From Deltaproteobacteria bacterium (GTDB taxonomy: Bacteria > Myxococcota_A > Polyangia > HGW-17 > SLPX01), in contig JAGGXR010000010.1 of assembly GCA_021162935.1 (NCBI GenBank), positions 1-64,000 of the forward strand: 64,000 nt of DNA, given 5' to 3'. The notes under the pieces are model-generated. The model was not told the DNA's origin, did no database searches, and saw nothing but the letters and a program-made list of their open reading frames with translations. A program made the translations under genes and the position numbers. This document shows, piece after piece, positions 35,304-44,309 of the stretch. Numbering within the stretch: the stretch's first letter is position 1; the number at the start of each line of letters is the position of its first letter.

Positions 35304-37694
35304 ATGTCCAGGTCACGGAGCGATTCATTGCTGGATCGTGGCTCGTCGTGGCTGCGCGGCGGCTTTGATTCCTTGGAGGAGCGGCTGGATCGGACCTACC
35401 TGCGCAGAAGCTTGCCACTGGCTCTGGTCCTCTTGTTGGTCGAACTCGCCGTTTTCCCTTTTTCCTATGCATCGTCGTTTGTGACCGCGACCTCGGACTG
35501 GGTCCTATTGTCGGTCCAGGCCGTGGCATTGGCACCGGTCATCGGGTTTGCGGTGGCGGTCGTGGTGAGCCACGTTGGCTGGCTGGGTGGGCGGTTGCCT
35601 CTTGCCGCTGCCACGTGGGCGAGGTGGGCTGCCCTGGCCTTTATGGCCTGTTTCGGCCTGGCGATCGCGGGAAACGCCCCGGGCCGTCTGGTTGGCGTGG
35701 GGCCCCTGTGGTCCTATGGACTGGTGGCGGCGCTCGTGGCGGCGCTTTGGTGGTGGACCCGACTGTCGCGATTGCCCGAGGGCAGTCGGGCCAAGTTCGC
35801 GGCGGAGTTGTTCGCCGTCCTCTTGTTCCTCGTCTGGCTCGTGGCGCACGACGCCGTGGATTTCTATTTCGGCCGGTTCGGGTTTCGTTCGGCGAAACAG
35901 TCCGTCTGGTCGGCGCTCCTGCTCGTCGTCGTGTGGACATCGGTGATGGCGCCTGGTGCCATGGTGCGGCTCGACGGATGGTCTGCTCGGGCCGGGAGTC
36001 GGTCGTCTCGCGGATTCGGGGCCTGTTGCTGGACCGGATGGCTGCTGGCTGTCGGTCTGTTTTCCTTGGCCGGCGCCGTCTTTTGGGCGACGGGGCACTT
36101 TTACGTGGACAACTACCTCGAACTCCATTCGTGGCTGCTCCTGTTGGGCGTGGCGTCGGCCTGGTACGGGACGGTGCTCGTCCTTGGGCCGACGAGACGG
36201 CCCGGATCCGCGTCATCGACGGTAGGCGTGGGGCTCCGTTCGGCCCGAGCGTTTCGTTCATCCGGCCTGACCCTGCTGTCCCTGGCTGTGTCGCTCGGCC
36301 TGCTGGTTGGCATCGGGATCCGCACGAACGTGGGCTACGTGGGCTCGATCCACACGGTGATGCAGCGGGCCGGGTTGGAACTCGTCTATGGGGATGTCCC
36401 GTCGATGCTTTCCTGGCCTGGTCGCCGTTTGCGTTTCCTGTGGAATCGGTACGAGCGATTTCGAGGTCGCGCCCTGCCGGTGGATCGACAGGGCCGTCTG
36501 CCGTCCACGTTTGCGCCCATGGAGCAGCACCCGAGCCTGGTACGACGAGACCTTCGAGGCCTGGTCATCTTTTTCTTGGATCGAAAACGTCCCCAGGATT
36601 TGGGGCCCTACGATCAGCCGGGCACGACACCGCGGATTTCCGCCTGTTTTCGAGACGCTTTTCGGTTCGATCACTGTCTTTCGGCCGGCACCTGCACCGA
36701 GGTGTCCTTTCCTGCAATCTACACCTCCACGTATGCCAGCACGAGGTGGCAGCGACGCGGGACGAATCTGCGGCGCCCGTACTGGTTTGCATACCAGAAG
36801 GGCTACAACCTGCCCAAGGTGTTCGAACGGGCCGGTTTCACGACCACGGTGGTGACGAATCGGTGGTACTATGAAGTGTTCTTCACGTCGCCTCTCAAGA
36901 CCGCCATGTTCGGCGGGTTCGACCACATCGTGCGTGACGACCCGAAGGTGTCGGACCTGACCGAGTCGTTGCGTCACGCGTACCGGGCCACGGGCGGTCT
37001 CGTGCCCTCGTCGGGTCGGTACCTGCTCGTGTTCCACATCCAGGTGCACGGTTTGGCAAAGATGAACGAGGTGGATTCCTTTGTGGGCGATGTCTGTGAC
37101 GAGATACGAAAGCAGGGGAGGTGGAACGATACCGTCTTGTTGCTCACATCGGATCATGGGGTCCAGTTTCGCGAGCACGGCCGGACCAACTATGGCCACA
37201 CGCTCTTCGAAGAGGAGGCTCGGGTGCCGGTTCTCCTGAGGATTCCGGGCATGCGTGGGCGTCACGTGTCCGAGCCCATCAGTTCGTTGGACCATCTGCC
37301 CACGTTCGTGGACCTATTCGGGATGACCGAGCATTTCGAGGTGGAGGGGCGTTCGTACCTTCCATTGCTCGCGGGGAGCGAGGATCCTGGTTCTTCGGTT
37401 TCACTGACATCGTCGCAAAGCAGGCGATGGCAGCGGTGGCGCGAGGCATGGAACCGGCGATTCCTGTTCACCGAGACGCGGAAGCACTTTCAGTCCGCGG
37501 CGATGCTGCAGGGCAGACTGAAACTCATCTGGTGGGCCAAGACGGGAGCCATGGCCCTGTTCGACCTGCGTACCGATCCTCATGAACGACGCAATCTCAT
37601 CGACAGTCGGAGATACGATTCAGCGCGTCGTCGTCTCTGGTGGGCGCTCCATCAGTTCTTGGCGCAGCGAAACGAGTTGCATTGGCCGTGGTAG
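35304..37694 (+). CDS. Polytopic membrane alkaline-phosphatase-superfamily enzyme
   Basis: 796 aa starting at ATG 35304 with GGAGG 5 nt upstream (a GTG at 35250 overlapping rlmB is less likely). About eight membrane helices occupy residues 34-380, then a periplasmic catalytic domain: GTCTEVSFPAIYTSTYAS with a likely nucleophile Thr (T465 or T463), HIQVHG, TSDHGVQFREHG and FEEEARVPVLLRIPG for the metal site. The Thr nucleophile and membrane domain resemble phosphoethanolamine/phosphoglycerol transferases (EptA/LtaS group) more than true sulfatases, which need CxPxR. A cell-envelope modifying transferase or phosphodiesterase is plausible; the substrate is unknown. It lies between rlmB and tyrS on the same strand. 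Confidence 0.87.
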   Translation: MSRSRSDSLLDRGSSWLRGGFDSLEERLDRTYLRRSLPLALVLLLVELAVFPFSYASSFVTATSDWVLLSVQAVALAPVIGFAVAVVVSHVGWLGGRLPLAAATWARWAALAFMACFGLAIAGNAPGRLVGVGPLWSYGLVAALVAALWWWTRLSRLPEGSRAKFAAELFAVLLFLVWLVAHDAVDFYFGRFGFRSAKQSVWSALLLVVVWTSVMAPGAMVRLDGWSARAGSRSSRGFGACCWTGWLLAVGLFSLAGAVFWATGHFYVDNYLELHSWLLLLGVASAWYGTVLVLGPTRRPGSASSTVGVGLRSARAFRSSGLTLLSLAVSLGLLVGIGIRTNVGYVGSIHTVMQRAGLELVYGDVPSMLSWPGRRLRFLWNRYERFRGRALPVDRQGRLPSTFAPMEQHPSLVRRDLRGLVIFFLDRKRPQDLGPYDQPGTTPRISACFRDAFRFDHCLSAGTCTEVSFPAIYTSTYASTRWQRRGTNLRRPYWFAYQKGYNLPKVFERAGFTTTVVTNRWYYEVFFTSPLKTAMFGGFDHIVRDDPKVSDLTESLRHAYRATGGLVPSSGRYLLVFHIQVHGLAKMNEVDSFVGDVCDEIRKQGRWNDTVLLLTSDHGVQFREHGRTNYGHTLFEEEARVPVLLRIPGMRGRHVSEPISSLDHLPTFVDLFGMTEHFEVEGRSYLPLLAGSEDPGSSVSLTSSQSRRWQRWREAWNRRFLFTETRKHFQSAAMLQGRLKLIWWAKTGAMALFDLRTDPHERRNLIDSRRYDSARRRLWWALHQFLAQRNELHWPW

Positions 37695-37907
37695 ACCGGT
37701 CGGCGATACTCGGATCCGGGACGCAGATCGCCTTGCTTGCCTGCTTTGCATTCGGCCTGGGCTCGGCTATAAGTGAGCCTGCCGATTGCGAGGTGGCATG
37801 AGCCTTCCCGTCCGCGCCAAGGCGTGGCGAGGGGCATCGCAGGTGCGTCCGGAAGGCACGGAAATCTGGAGCGGATTGAACGAGCAACACAAGGAGATGT
37901 GACGACG

Positions 37908-39197
37908 ATGCGTTCGGTGCAGGAGCAGATAGACTACTTGTTGCGTGGCACTTTGTTCGCCGATGAAGTGGGGGCGGGTGGTGAGTATCGACCGGCCCAA
38001 GACGGACAAACGGATGAGATCGCGGGCCTGCGGCAGCAGGCGCGTAAGGAGCTTGCAGAGCGGCTCGAAGCTGGACGCCCGCTACGCGTCTATCTGGGCG
38101 TGGACCCCACGGCGTCGAGTCTGCACATTGGGCATCTGGTTCCCGTGCTCAAGCTGAAGCAGTTCCAGGAACTCGGGCATCAGGTCGTATTCTTGATCGG
38201 CGATTACACCGGCCTGATTGGCGACCCGAGCGGTAGGAGTCAGGCCCGAAAGCAACTGACCCCCGAGACGTTGGTCGAGATGAGTCGTGGATACGAGGAC
38301 CAGGTGTTTCGTATTCTGGACCGGGACAAAACCGAGGTGCGCCGCAACAGCGAGTGGCTGTCCAAATTGAGCTTCAAGGACATCATCGAACTGGCGGCCC
38401 TGTTCCCACTCAAGCAGATCGTGGCGCGTCGTGATTTCCAACAACGCATGGCTCAAGGCGAATCCCTGCGGTTCCACGAGACGCTCTATGCGCTCATGCA
38501 GGGCTATGATGCCTATGCCCTGAACTGCGACGTGCAGGTCGGCGGATACGATCAGCATTTCAACCTGCTCGCCGGTCGGGTCATCCAGGAGGCCCGTAAG
38601 CAGACGCCTCAGATCATGCTGACCCTTCCGCTGCTGCCCGGCACCGACGGCCGCAAGATGAGCAAGTCGTACGGCAACACCATCGACGTGGCGGACAACG
38701 CCAGGGACATGTACGGCAAGGTCATGCGTATCGAGGACGAACTCATCGAGACGTATCTGGACCTGGCTTGTTTGCTGCCCACCGAGGAACTGGACCGCAT
38801 CAAGGTGGAGCTGCGCTCGGGTTCCGTCAATCCCATGGTGGTCAAGAAGCGGCTTTCGTGGGAGGTGACACGTCTCTACCACGGTGAGGAGGCGGCAGGT
38901 GAGGCGCAGGAGACGTTCGAACGCCTGAGCCAGCGGCGCGAAGTCCCCGTGGACGAGGACATCCCCGTGCGTGAAGTTCCTGTTGCAATGTCCGACGGAA
39001 AGACACCCTGGGCCGTGGTCCTGGCCGAGTTGGGCCTGGTCCAGTCGCGGGGCGCGGCGCGGCGTCTCATGGAAGGCGGAGGGGTCAAGGTGGACGGTCA
39101 GGTCATTCGCGATCGGAATGCCATCTACGATGCGACGAGTCGGGTCATGGTGCAGTACGGCAAGAGGAACTTCGTGTTTCTGGAGCCGATTCATTGA
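37908..39197 (+). CDS. tyrS: Tyrosyl-tRNA synthetase
   Basis: 429 aa starting at ATG 37908 after AAGGAG. It charges tRNA-Tyr. Class I signatures: HIGH-like H73-I-G-H in SSLHIGHLVPVL and K250-MSKS in GTDGRKMSKSYGN. GDYTGLIGDPSGRS and QVGGYDQHFNLLAGR complete the TyrRS core and mark the TyrZ-like type that carries the HIGH spelling. A C-terminal S4 RNA-binding domain begins near residue 365 (SRGAARRLMEGGGVKVDGQVI). A short Gly-rich insertion follows the first helix (residues 22-40). No T-box leader was seen in the 210 bp upstream. glpD follows after 17 bp. Confidence 0.97.
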   Translation: MRSVQEQIDYLLRGTLFADEVGAGGEYRPAQDGQTDEIAGLRQQARKELAERLEAGRPLRVYLGVDPTASSLHIGHLVPVLKLKQFQELGHQVVFLIGDYTGLIGDPSGRSQARKQLTPETLVEMSRGYEDQVFRILDRDKTEVRRNSEWLSKLSFKDIIELAALFPLKQIVARRDFQQRMAQGESLRFHETLYALMQGYDAYALNCDVQVGGYDQHFNLLAGRVIQEARKQTPQIMLTLPLLPGTDGRKMSKSYGNTIDVADNARDMYGKVMRIEDELIETYLDLACLLPTEELDRIKVELRSGSVNPMVVKKRLSWEVTRLYHGEEAAGEAQETFERLSQRREVPVDEDIPVREVPVAMSDGKTPWAVVLAELGLVQSRGAARRLMEGGGVKVDGQVIRDRNAIYDATSRVMVQYGKRNFVFLEPIH

Positions 39198-39214
39198 TTC
39201 TTGGAGCCGCCTCG

Positions 39215-41026
39215 ATGCCTGACTCCTCTCCTCATGAGCAGGCCATGTCGGGTTCGCGGGGTTCATCCGAGGCCAACGAATCGTTGGTCAGCAGTGGAGG
39301 GCGTCGCCGTCGCGCCGAGCATTGGGATGCTCTGACGTCTGGGACATTCGACCTGCTCATTATCGGCGGGGGGATCAACGGTGCCGGACTGGCCAGGGAT
39401 GCGGTGCTGCGCGGTCTCAAGGTCGCCTTGGTGGACCGAGGCGACTTTGCCGAGGGGACGTCGTCCCGGTCTTCGAAGTTGATCCACGGGGGCCTGCGGT
39501 ATCTGGAAACCTACGAGTTCGGCCTGGTCCGCGAATCCACGGCCGAACGGGCAGTCCAGATGAAACTCGCACCCCATCTCGTGAAGCCGATTCCTTTCTG
39601 GTTCCCCATCTACCGCCAGCACAAGCACGGTGTGTTCTTCATGGACCTCGGCCTGTGGCTCTACGATATCCTGGCGTTGTTTCGGGTGCCCAAGGTGCAT
39701 CGGGCCTATGCGTCTCAGTTCGTCGAAACCAAGATTCCAGATCTTCGACGCGACGGGTTGACCGGCGCCCTGTGGTACTTCGATTGCGCCACCGACGATG
39801 CCAGGTTGACCCTGGAGAACGTGCTCGACGCGGCGGATTTGGGGGCGGTGACCCTGAATCATGCCGAGGCGGTGGATCTTTTGCGATCCGGAGATCGCGT
39901 GGAGGGCGCCGTCATCCAGGACAAGCTGTCGGATCGAACCGTGGAGGTTCGGGCGAAGGTGGTGGTGTCCACCCTGGGGCCCTTTACGGATGCCTTCTTT
40001 GAAAAGGCGGGGCTGACCGGCTCCAACGGACCGGTGCGGCAGCGTCTGCTCCGACCCACTCGCGGGAGTCACTTGGTGTTTTCCTCTGAGCACCTGCCGG
40101 TTCCTGGGGCGGTGGTCATGCTGTCGCCCAGGGACGATCGGCCGGTGTTCGCGATTCCTTGGGGCGACCGGACGTACGTGGGCACGACGGACGTGGACCA
40201 CGAAGGGCCCTTCGACCAGGTTTTTTGTACGAGCGACGAAGTGGAGTATCTTGTCGAGACGCTCTCCTTCTATTTTCCTGAGTTGGATCTGAGCCCGGCG
40301 GACGTGGTCGGTATCTGGTCCGGCCTGCGGCCTTTGGTGGACGAGCCTGATGTGGAATCGGCGTCCAGGGTGAGTCGGGAGCACGAGATTCTGGACGTGG
40401 CGCCTGGCCTCATCGCCTTGTTTGGAGGAAAGTTGACCACCTATCGTCTCATGGTGTCTCAGGTCATGGATCGGGTGTCCCATGTGCTGGGACGCGACTT
40501 GGGGCGCTGTCCCACCCGACATCGGTTGCTTCCCGGAGCGATCGGATTTGCCGACCCAAAGGCAGCAGCCGATCGGATCGGGGAGAACCGGGGGGCGGCC
40601 TCGGACGTGGCGCGGCATCTCGTTTCCGTCTATGGAAGCCGGGCGGACCAGGTGGCGACCCGCGGTGCGGAGCGCATTGCACCGGGGCGGCCCGTGGCTT
40701 GGGGGCAGGTGGACTATGCGGTCGAGACCGAGATGGCCCAGACCATCGAGGATGTGTTGATCAGACGGACCAGCTTTGGACTCAAGGATGTCAGGACGAG
40801 CCTGGAGGTCGCCGAGTCCATTGCGGACCGGATGGGAGCCCTGTTGGGGTGGGATGAGGCGAGACGCCACGATGAGGTGGCGGCCTATCGGGGTTGGGTG
40901 GAGCAGAGTCTTCGATGCCTGGGAGGCTCGTCGGAGGCCACGATGGATCGGTCTGCATCGGACGAGGTTTTGGCGTGGTCGGCGTCCCAGGAGCAGCAGG
41001 ACCGGAAGAGAGGGGGCGAATCATGA
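39215..41026 (+). CDS. glpD: FAD-dependent glycerol-3-phosphate dehydrogenase
   Basis: 603 aa starting at ATG 39215 with GGAG 8 nt upstream. It oxidises sn-glycerol-3-phosphate to dihydroxyacetone phosphate and passes electrons to quinones at the membrane. Signatures: FAD motif FDLLIIGGGINGAGLARDA near residues 45-64, GTSSRSSKLIHGGLRYLE, VSTLGPFTD, IPWGDRTYVGTTDVD, GIWSGLRPLV, FGGKLTTYR and the C-terminal domain with ERIAPG and EMAQTIEDVLIRRT. The first 35 residues are a polar extension. glpK, glpF or a glp regulator are not next to it. Its stop overlaps the MscS gene start as ATGA. Confidence 0.96.
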   Translation: MPDSSPHEQAMSGSRGSSEANESLVSSGGRRRRAEHWDALTSGTFDLLIIGGGINGAGLARDAVLRGLKVALVDRGDFAEGTSSRSSKLIHGGLRYLETYEFGLVRESTAERAVQMKLAPHLVKPIPFWFPIYRQHKHGVFFMDLGLWLYDILALFRVPKVHRAYASQFVETKIPDLRRDGLTGALWYFDCATDDARLTLENVLDAADLGAVTLNHAEAVDLLRSGDRVEGAVIQDKLSDRTVEVRAKVVVSTLGPFTDAFFEKAGLTGSNGPVRQRLLRPTRGSHLVFSSEHLPVPGAVVMLSPRDDRPVFAIPWGDRTYVGTTDVDHEGPFDQVFCTSDEVEYLVETLSFYFPELDLSPADVVGIWSGLRPLVDEPDVESASRVSREHEILDVAPGLIALFGGKLTTYRLMVSQVMDRVSHVLGRDLGRCPTRHRLLPGAIGFADPKAAADRIGENRGAASDVARHLVSVYGSRADQVATRGAERIAPGRPVAWGQVDYAVETEMAQTIEDVLIRRTSFGLKDVRTSLEVAESIADRMGALLGWDEARRHDEVAAYRGWVEQSLRCLGGSSEATMDRSASDEVLAWSASQEQQDRKRGGES

Positions 41027-42174
41027 GTGCCGTGTGGCAGCTCGCAAGCAGGTCGTGGGTGTCTGCGGCGTCCCTGTGGGGTGCCATGAGCGATTGGGCC
41101 TGTCCGGCCTGGACGAGCGGGTGGTCCGGGTGGGTGCATGGCCGGTTGGGGCGGACCTTCTACACGCTCTCCATGCTCCTGATCGTTGTGCTGCTGCGCT
41201 GGGCCTTGGGCAAGGCGGCGGATCGTCGGATTTCCGATGGCGCGAGCTATCGCAAGGTGCTCCGGCTCTTGAACTATGGAGCCGTGACGGTCGTGCTCGT
41301 CAGTCTGTGGCGGATCTGGATCGGGAAATTCGGGTCCATTGGAACGTTCTTGGGCCTGGTCAGTGCTGGTATCGCCATCGCCATGCAGGACACCATTGCG
41401 AACCTTGCTGGCGCCATGTACGTGTTCTGGACGCGGGCCTTCCACGTAGGCGATCGCATCTCGATCGGAGAGACCACTGGGGACGTCATCGACACCGGAC
41501 TGTTCCAGTTTACCATGGTCGAGGTGGGCAAGTGGGTGGACGCGGACCAGAGCACGGGCCGCATGGTCACGGTGCCCAACAGCAAGGTGCTCAAGACGCC
41601 CTTATACAACTACACGCGTGGTTTTGCCTTCATTTGGCACGAGATGCCCATCTTGGTGACCTTCGAGAGCAACTGGAGAGCGGCCAAAGAAATTGCCCTT
41701 CGGGCAGGACAGGAGGCCAGTCATGGCCTTTCGAAGGAAGCTGCGTCCCAGATGAAGCGTATGACAAGGCGGTTCAACATTAAGTATGGAAAGCTGACGC
41801 CCGTGGTTTATACGAAGGTGGTGGATTCCGGCATCCTGTTGACCCTGCGATTCCTGACACGGCCTAGACAGCGGCGCGGAATGGAAGAAAAGGTGTGGGA
41901 GTATGTCTTAGATGCCTTTGCGCATCGCGTGGATATCGATTTTGCCTACCCAACCACAAGGTACTATGACAACCGCCGGGAAGGAAAGCCTGAGACCGGA
42001 GGGCCTCAGGCCCCTGGTTTCGACGAATCTGGATTCATGGATTCCCGCAGCGGAGCAACCGATTCGGACGCCAGCCCAGCAGATGGCGTTCGCCTGGACG
42101 GGCCGGATTCCGATTCGGGAGCCGAAGCGTCAGGCACGATCGATTCCGGCCGTGACGCCTCGTCCTCGTCATGA
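41023..42174 (+). CDS. MscS-family mechanosensitive ion channel
   Basis: 383 aa. ATG 41023 follows AGGGGG. Three hydrophobic helices (about 43-60, 80-97 and the pore-lining 105-135) precede the MscS beta domain: pore helix GSIGTFLGLVSAGIAIAMQDTIANLAGAMY, then AFHVGDRISIGETTGDVIDTGLFQFTM, VTVPNSKVLKTPLYNYT and a C-terminal alpha/beta part. These channels open under membrane tension to release solutes on hypo-osmotic shock. An acidic, Ser/Asp-rich tail of about 60 residues is unusual. The 4-bp overlap with glpD suggests one transcript with tyrS-glpD. Confidence 0.93.
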   Translation: MSAVWQLASRSWVSAASLWGAMSDWACPAWTSGWSGWVHGRLGRTFYTLSMLLIVVLLRWALGKAADRRISDGASYRKVLRLLNYGAVTVVLVSLWRIWIGKFGSIGTFLGLVSAGIAIAMQDTIANLAGAMYVFWTRAFHVGDRISIGETTGDVIDTGLFQFTMVEVGKWVDADQSTGRMVTVPNSKVLKTPLYNYTRGFAFIWHEMPILVTFESNWRAAKEIALRAGQEASHGLSKEAASQMKRMTRRFNIKYGKLTPVVYTKVVDSGILLTLRFLTRPRQRRGMEEKVWEYVLDAFAHRVDIDFAYPTTRYYDNRREGKPETGGPQAPGFDESGFMDSRSGATDSDASPADGVRLDGPDSDSGAEASGTIDSGRDASSSS

Positions 42175-42348
42175 TGGGACGCTGGGGCCAGGGTTGCGCG
42201 ATGAAGGTTTTTTTGTCTTTTCTCACTGCCGAAATGGGCTAGTATTTGGATTCCCGAGTGGCTTCCGTCGGTTGGAGGCACCATCAAGCAGGTCGGAAGG
42301 TCGTCGTTGCTCGCGGGCGAAGGCCGATTCGTCGGGAGGTAGTTGAAG

Positions 42349-44235
42349 ATGCGAGGTGTGGCGGCCCTTTGGGCTGTGATGATGTTTTGGAGCGCACCGG
42401 CTGTGGCTGGTCCGGTGCGGCGGACCGGAATTGGTGCCAGGCTGGCCACGATTCCGGTCAGTCAGATTCGGCGCGGAATGGTGGGGTATGGGCTGACCGT
42501 GTTCCACGGCACCAAGCCCGAACGGTTCCACGTTCGGGTCCTCGGGATCCTGCCGAACGCGTTTCCCCACGAGGATCTCATCGTCATCATGTGTGACGAT
42601 CCCAAGTTCAAGCATGCGGGCGTAGCGGCCGGGATGAGCGGCAGCCCCATCTATTTCAACGGCAAGATGGCCGGCGCCTTGGCCTATGGCCCCAGGTTCG
42701 CCAAGGACCCCCTGGCCATGGTAACCCCCATCGGGAACATGCTCGCCGAGTTGAAACGACCGCTGCACGGCATGGGTGGGGTTAAGCCGCCGGCTCCCAC
42801 GGCAACGTTTCCGTTCCAGCGCCGCTCCGCACGTGCCGTCGTCCGGGTGCGCAGCCGCGCCGTGGCGCTGGCTGATCGGGCTCTGGGCCGCAGTCCGCTC
42901 GTGGACCTTTCCATGACCAATCGGTTGATGGTGCCTGGTGCCGGACGCAGCGTGTTGGCCGGCGGGATTCGGCCCCTTGGACTGCCCGTCACGGTGTCTG
43001 GCTTCGATTCGGAAAGTCTGGGCGAACTGAACGGCATGCTGAAGCAATACGGCATGTTTGCAGTTCGCGGTGGAGCCGGCGGTTCGGCGGCGGTTCGTCG
43101 ATACGGCCCCCAGAAAGGATTCGTGGACGGTGGCCCCATCGGAGTGCAGTTCGTACGTGGCGATTTTACCGCCATGGCCACGGGAACAGTGACGGCGGTG
43201 GTTGGAAAGCAGTTGGTTGCCTTCGGTCATCCGTTTTTTGGAAATGGCGAGCATTACCTGCCGGCGGTCGGTGCCTGGATCCATCTCATCGTGGCGTCGA
43301 TCTACAGCAGTTACAAGATGTCGAGCCCACTGAATGAGCTGGGCAGTCTCATTCAGGACCGCCGAGCCTGCATTGCGGTGGACGAGAGGCGCCGGGCTCC
43401 CATGATCCCCTTGTCCGTGGCTGTGCGTTCCACGCGTGGGCTGTCGAAAATGTACCACGTGGACGTGCTGTCCAATCCGGCCATGGCGCCCTGGTACATG
43501 TACCTGGTGGTCAAGGCGGCCCTGCGTGACGCGGTTTCGGACATGACGAACGCTTTCGTGACCACGAAGGTGGTCATCAGGACGAAGCGTTTTGGCGCCC
43601 TGAGCTTCACGGATTACCTTTCCTCCACCAAGGGTGCCTATCGGAGCTTTTTGGCGAGTCGGAGTCGCGGCATTGCCCTGCTGCGACTGCTCTTTTCCAA
43701 TCAATTTGGCAGGGTGCAGGTCCAGGGGATGGATGTGCAGGTCAAGGTGGACTACCAGATGCGAGTCGCCAAGATCGTGGCGCTGGACGTGGAACGGCCC
43801 ACGGTGGAACCAGGTTCCATCATGAACCTGAGGGTCACCCTCCATCGTTGGCGTGCTGGGCGTTACCACGTCAATGTGCCGGTGCGCATCCCAGTGGTGC
43901 CGGACGGGTCGGTCTTGAGGATTCGCGTCGAGGCTGGGAGCCAGGTGAAGCCGGACTTCGCCCCGCCCAGGACGGTCAAGGACGTGATCCGAATCTATCG
44001 GCGGACGTACAGCTCGAAACAGTTGGTGGTCACGGTGCGAACCGCCGGTGAGGGAACGACCGTTGGTGACCGGCTGATTACGGAGCTGCCTGGGTCTGTG
44101 CTGGACTCGATGCGTTCGGCGACCCACGCCGAGAATTCGAAGGTTTTGACCAAGGCCTGGCGCAAGGTCATGTGGCTCGGCAACATGCTCATGGGGAGCA
44201 AGGACATCAGGATACGGGTTCAGAGCCGAAGGTGA
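42349..44235 (+). CDS. SpoIVB-like (peptidase S55) exported protein
   Basis: 628 aa starting at ATG 42349 with GGGAGG upstream and a signal peptide (LWAVMMFWSAPAVAG). The first 140 mature residues match the S55 protease domain: RRGMVGYGLTVFHGTKPERF with H53, DLIVIMCDD, GVAAGMSGSPIYFNGKMAGALAYG with the candidate nucleophile S97, and FAKDPLAMVTPIGNML. The remainder is large: a long basic linker and beta-rich domains (GTVTAVVGKQLVAFGHPFFGNGEH is a second family-typical block). SpoIVB cleaves a substrate in the sporulation signalling pathway of Bacillus; in a Gram-negative without sporulation genes here the role is unknown. It may be functionally linked to the beta-propeller gene that follows by 74 bp. 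Confidence 0.82.
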   Translation: MRGVAALWAVMMFWSAPAVAGPVRRTGIGARLATIPVSQIRRGMVGYGLTVFHGTKPERFHVRVLGILPNAFPHEDLIVIMCDDPKFKHAGVAAGMSGSPIYFNGKMAGALAYGPRFAKDPLAMVTPIGNMLAELKRPLHGMGGVKPPAPTATFPFQRRSARAVVRVRSRAVALADRALGRSPLVDLSMTNRLMVPGAGRSVLAGGIRPLGLPVTVSGFDSESLGELNGMLKQYGMFAVRGGAGGSAAVRRYGPQKGFVDGGPIGVQFVRGDFTAMATGTVTAVVGKQLVAFGHPFFGNGEHYLPAVGAWIHLIVASIYSSYKMSSPLNELGSLIQDRRACIAVDERRRAPMIPLSVAVRSTRGLSKMYHVDVLSNPAMAPWYMYLVVKAALRDAVSDMTNAFVTTKVVIRTKRFGALSFTDYLSSTKGAYRSFLASRSRGIALLRLLFSNQFGRVQVQGMDVQVKVDYQMRVAKIVALDVERPTVEPGSIMNLRVTLHRWRAGRYHVNVPVRIPVVPDGSVLRIRVEAGSQVKPDFAPPRTVKDVIRIYRRTYSSKQLVVTVRTAGEGTTVGDRLITELPGSVLDSMRSATHAENSKVLTKAWRKVMWLGNMLMGSKDIRIRVQSRR

Positions 44236-44309
44236 CGAGTAGGGTAGGATTCTCCCATGGGTCATGGACAGAAACAGTGACGGAACGAGAGAGCAATCGA
44301 GGTAGATGG

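Noticed and set aside
39263-40870. 535-aa open frame antisense to glpD
   Set aside because: Shadow frame; the plus strand encodes a complete GlpD.
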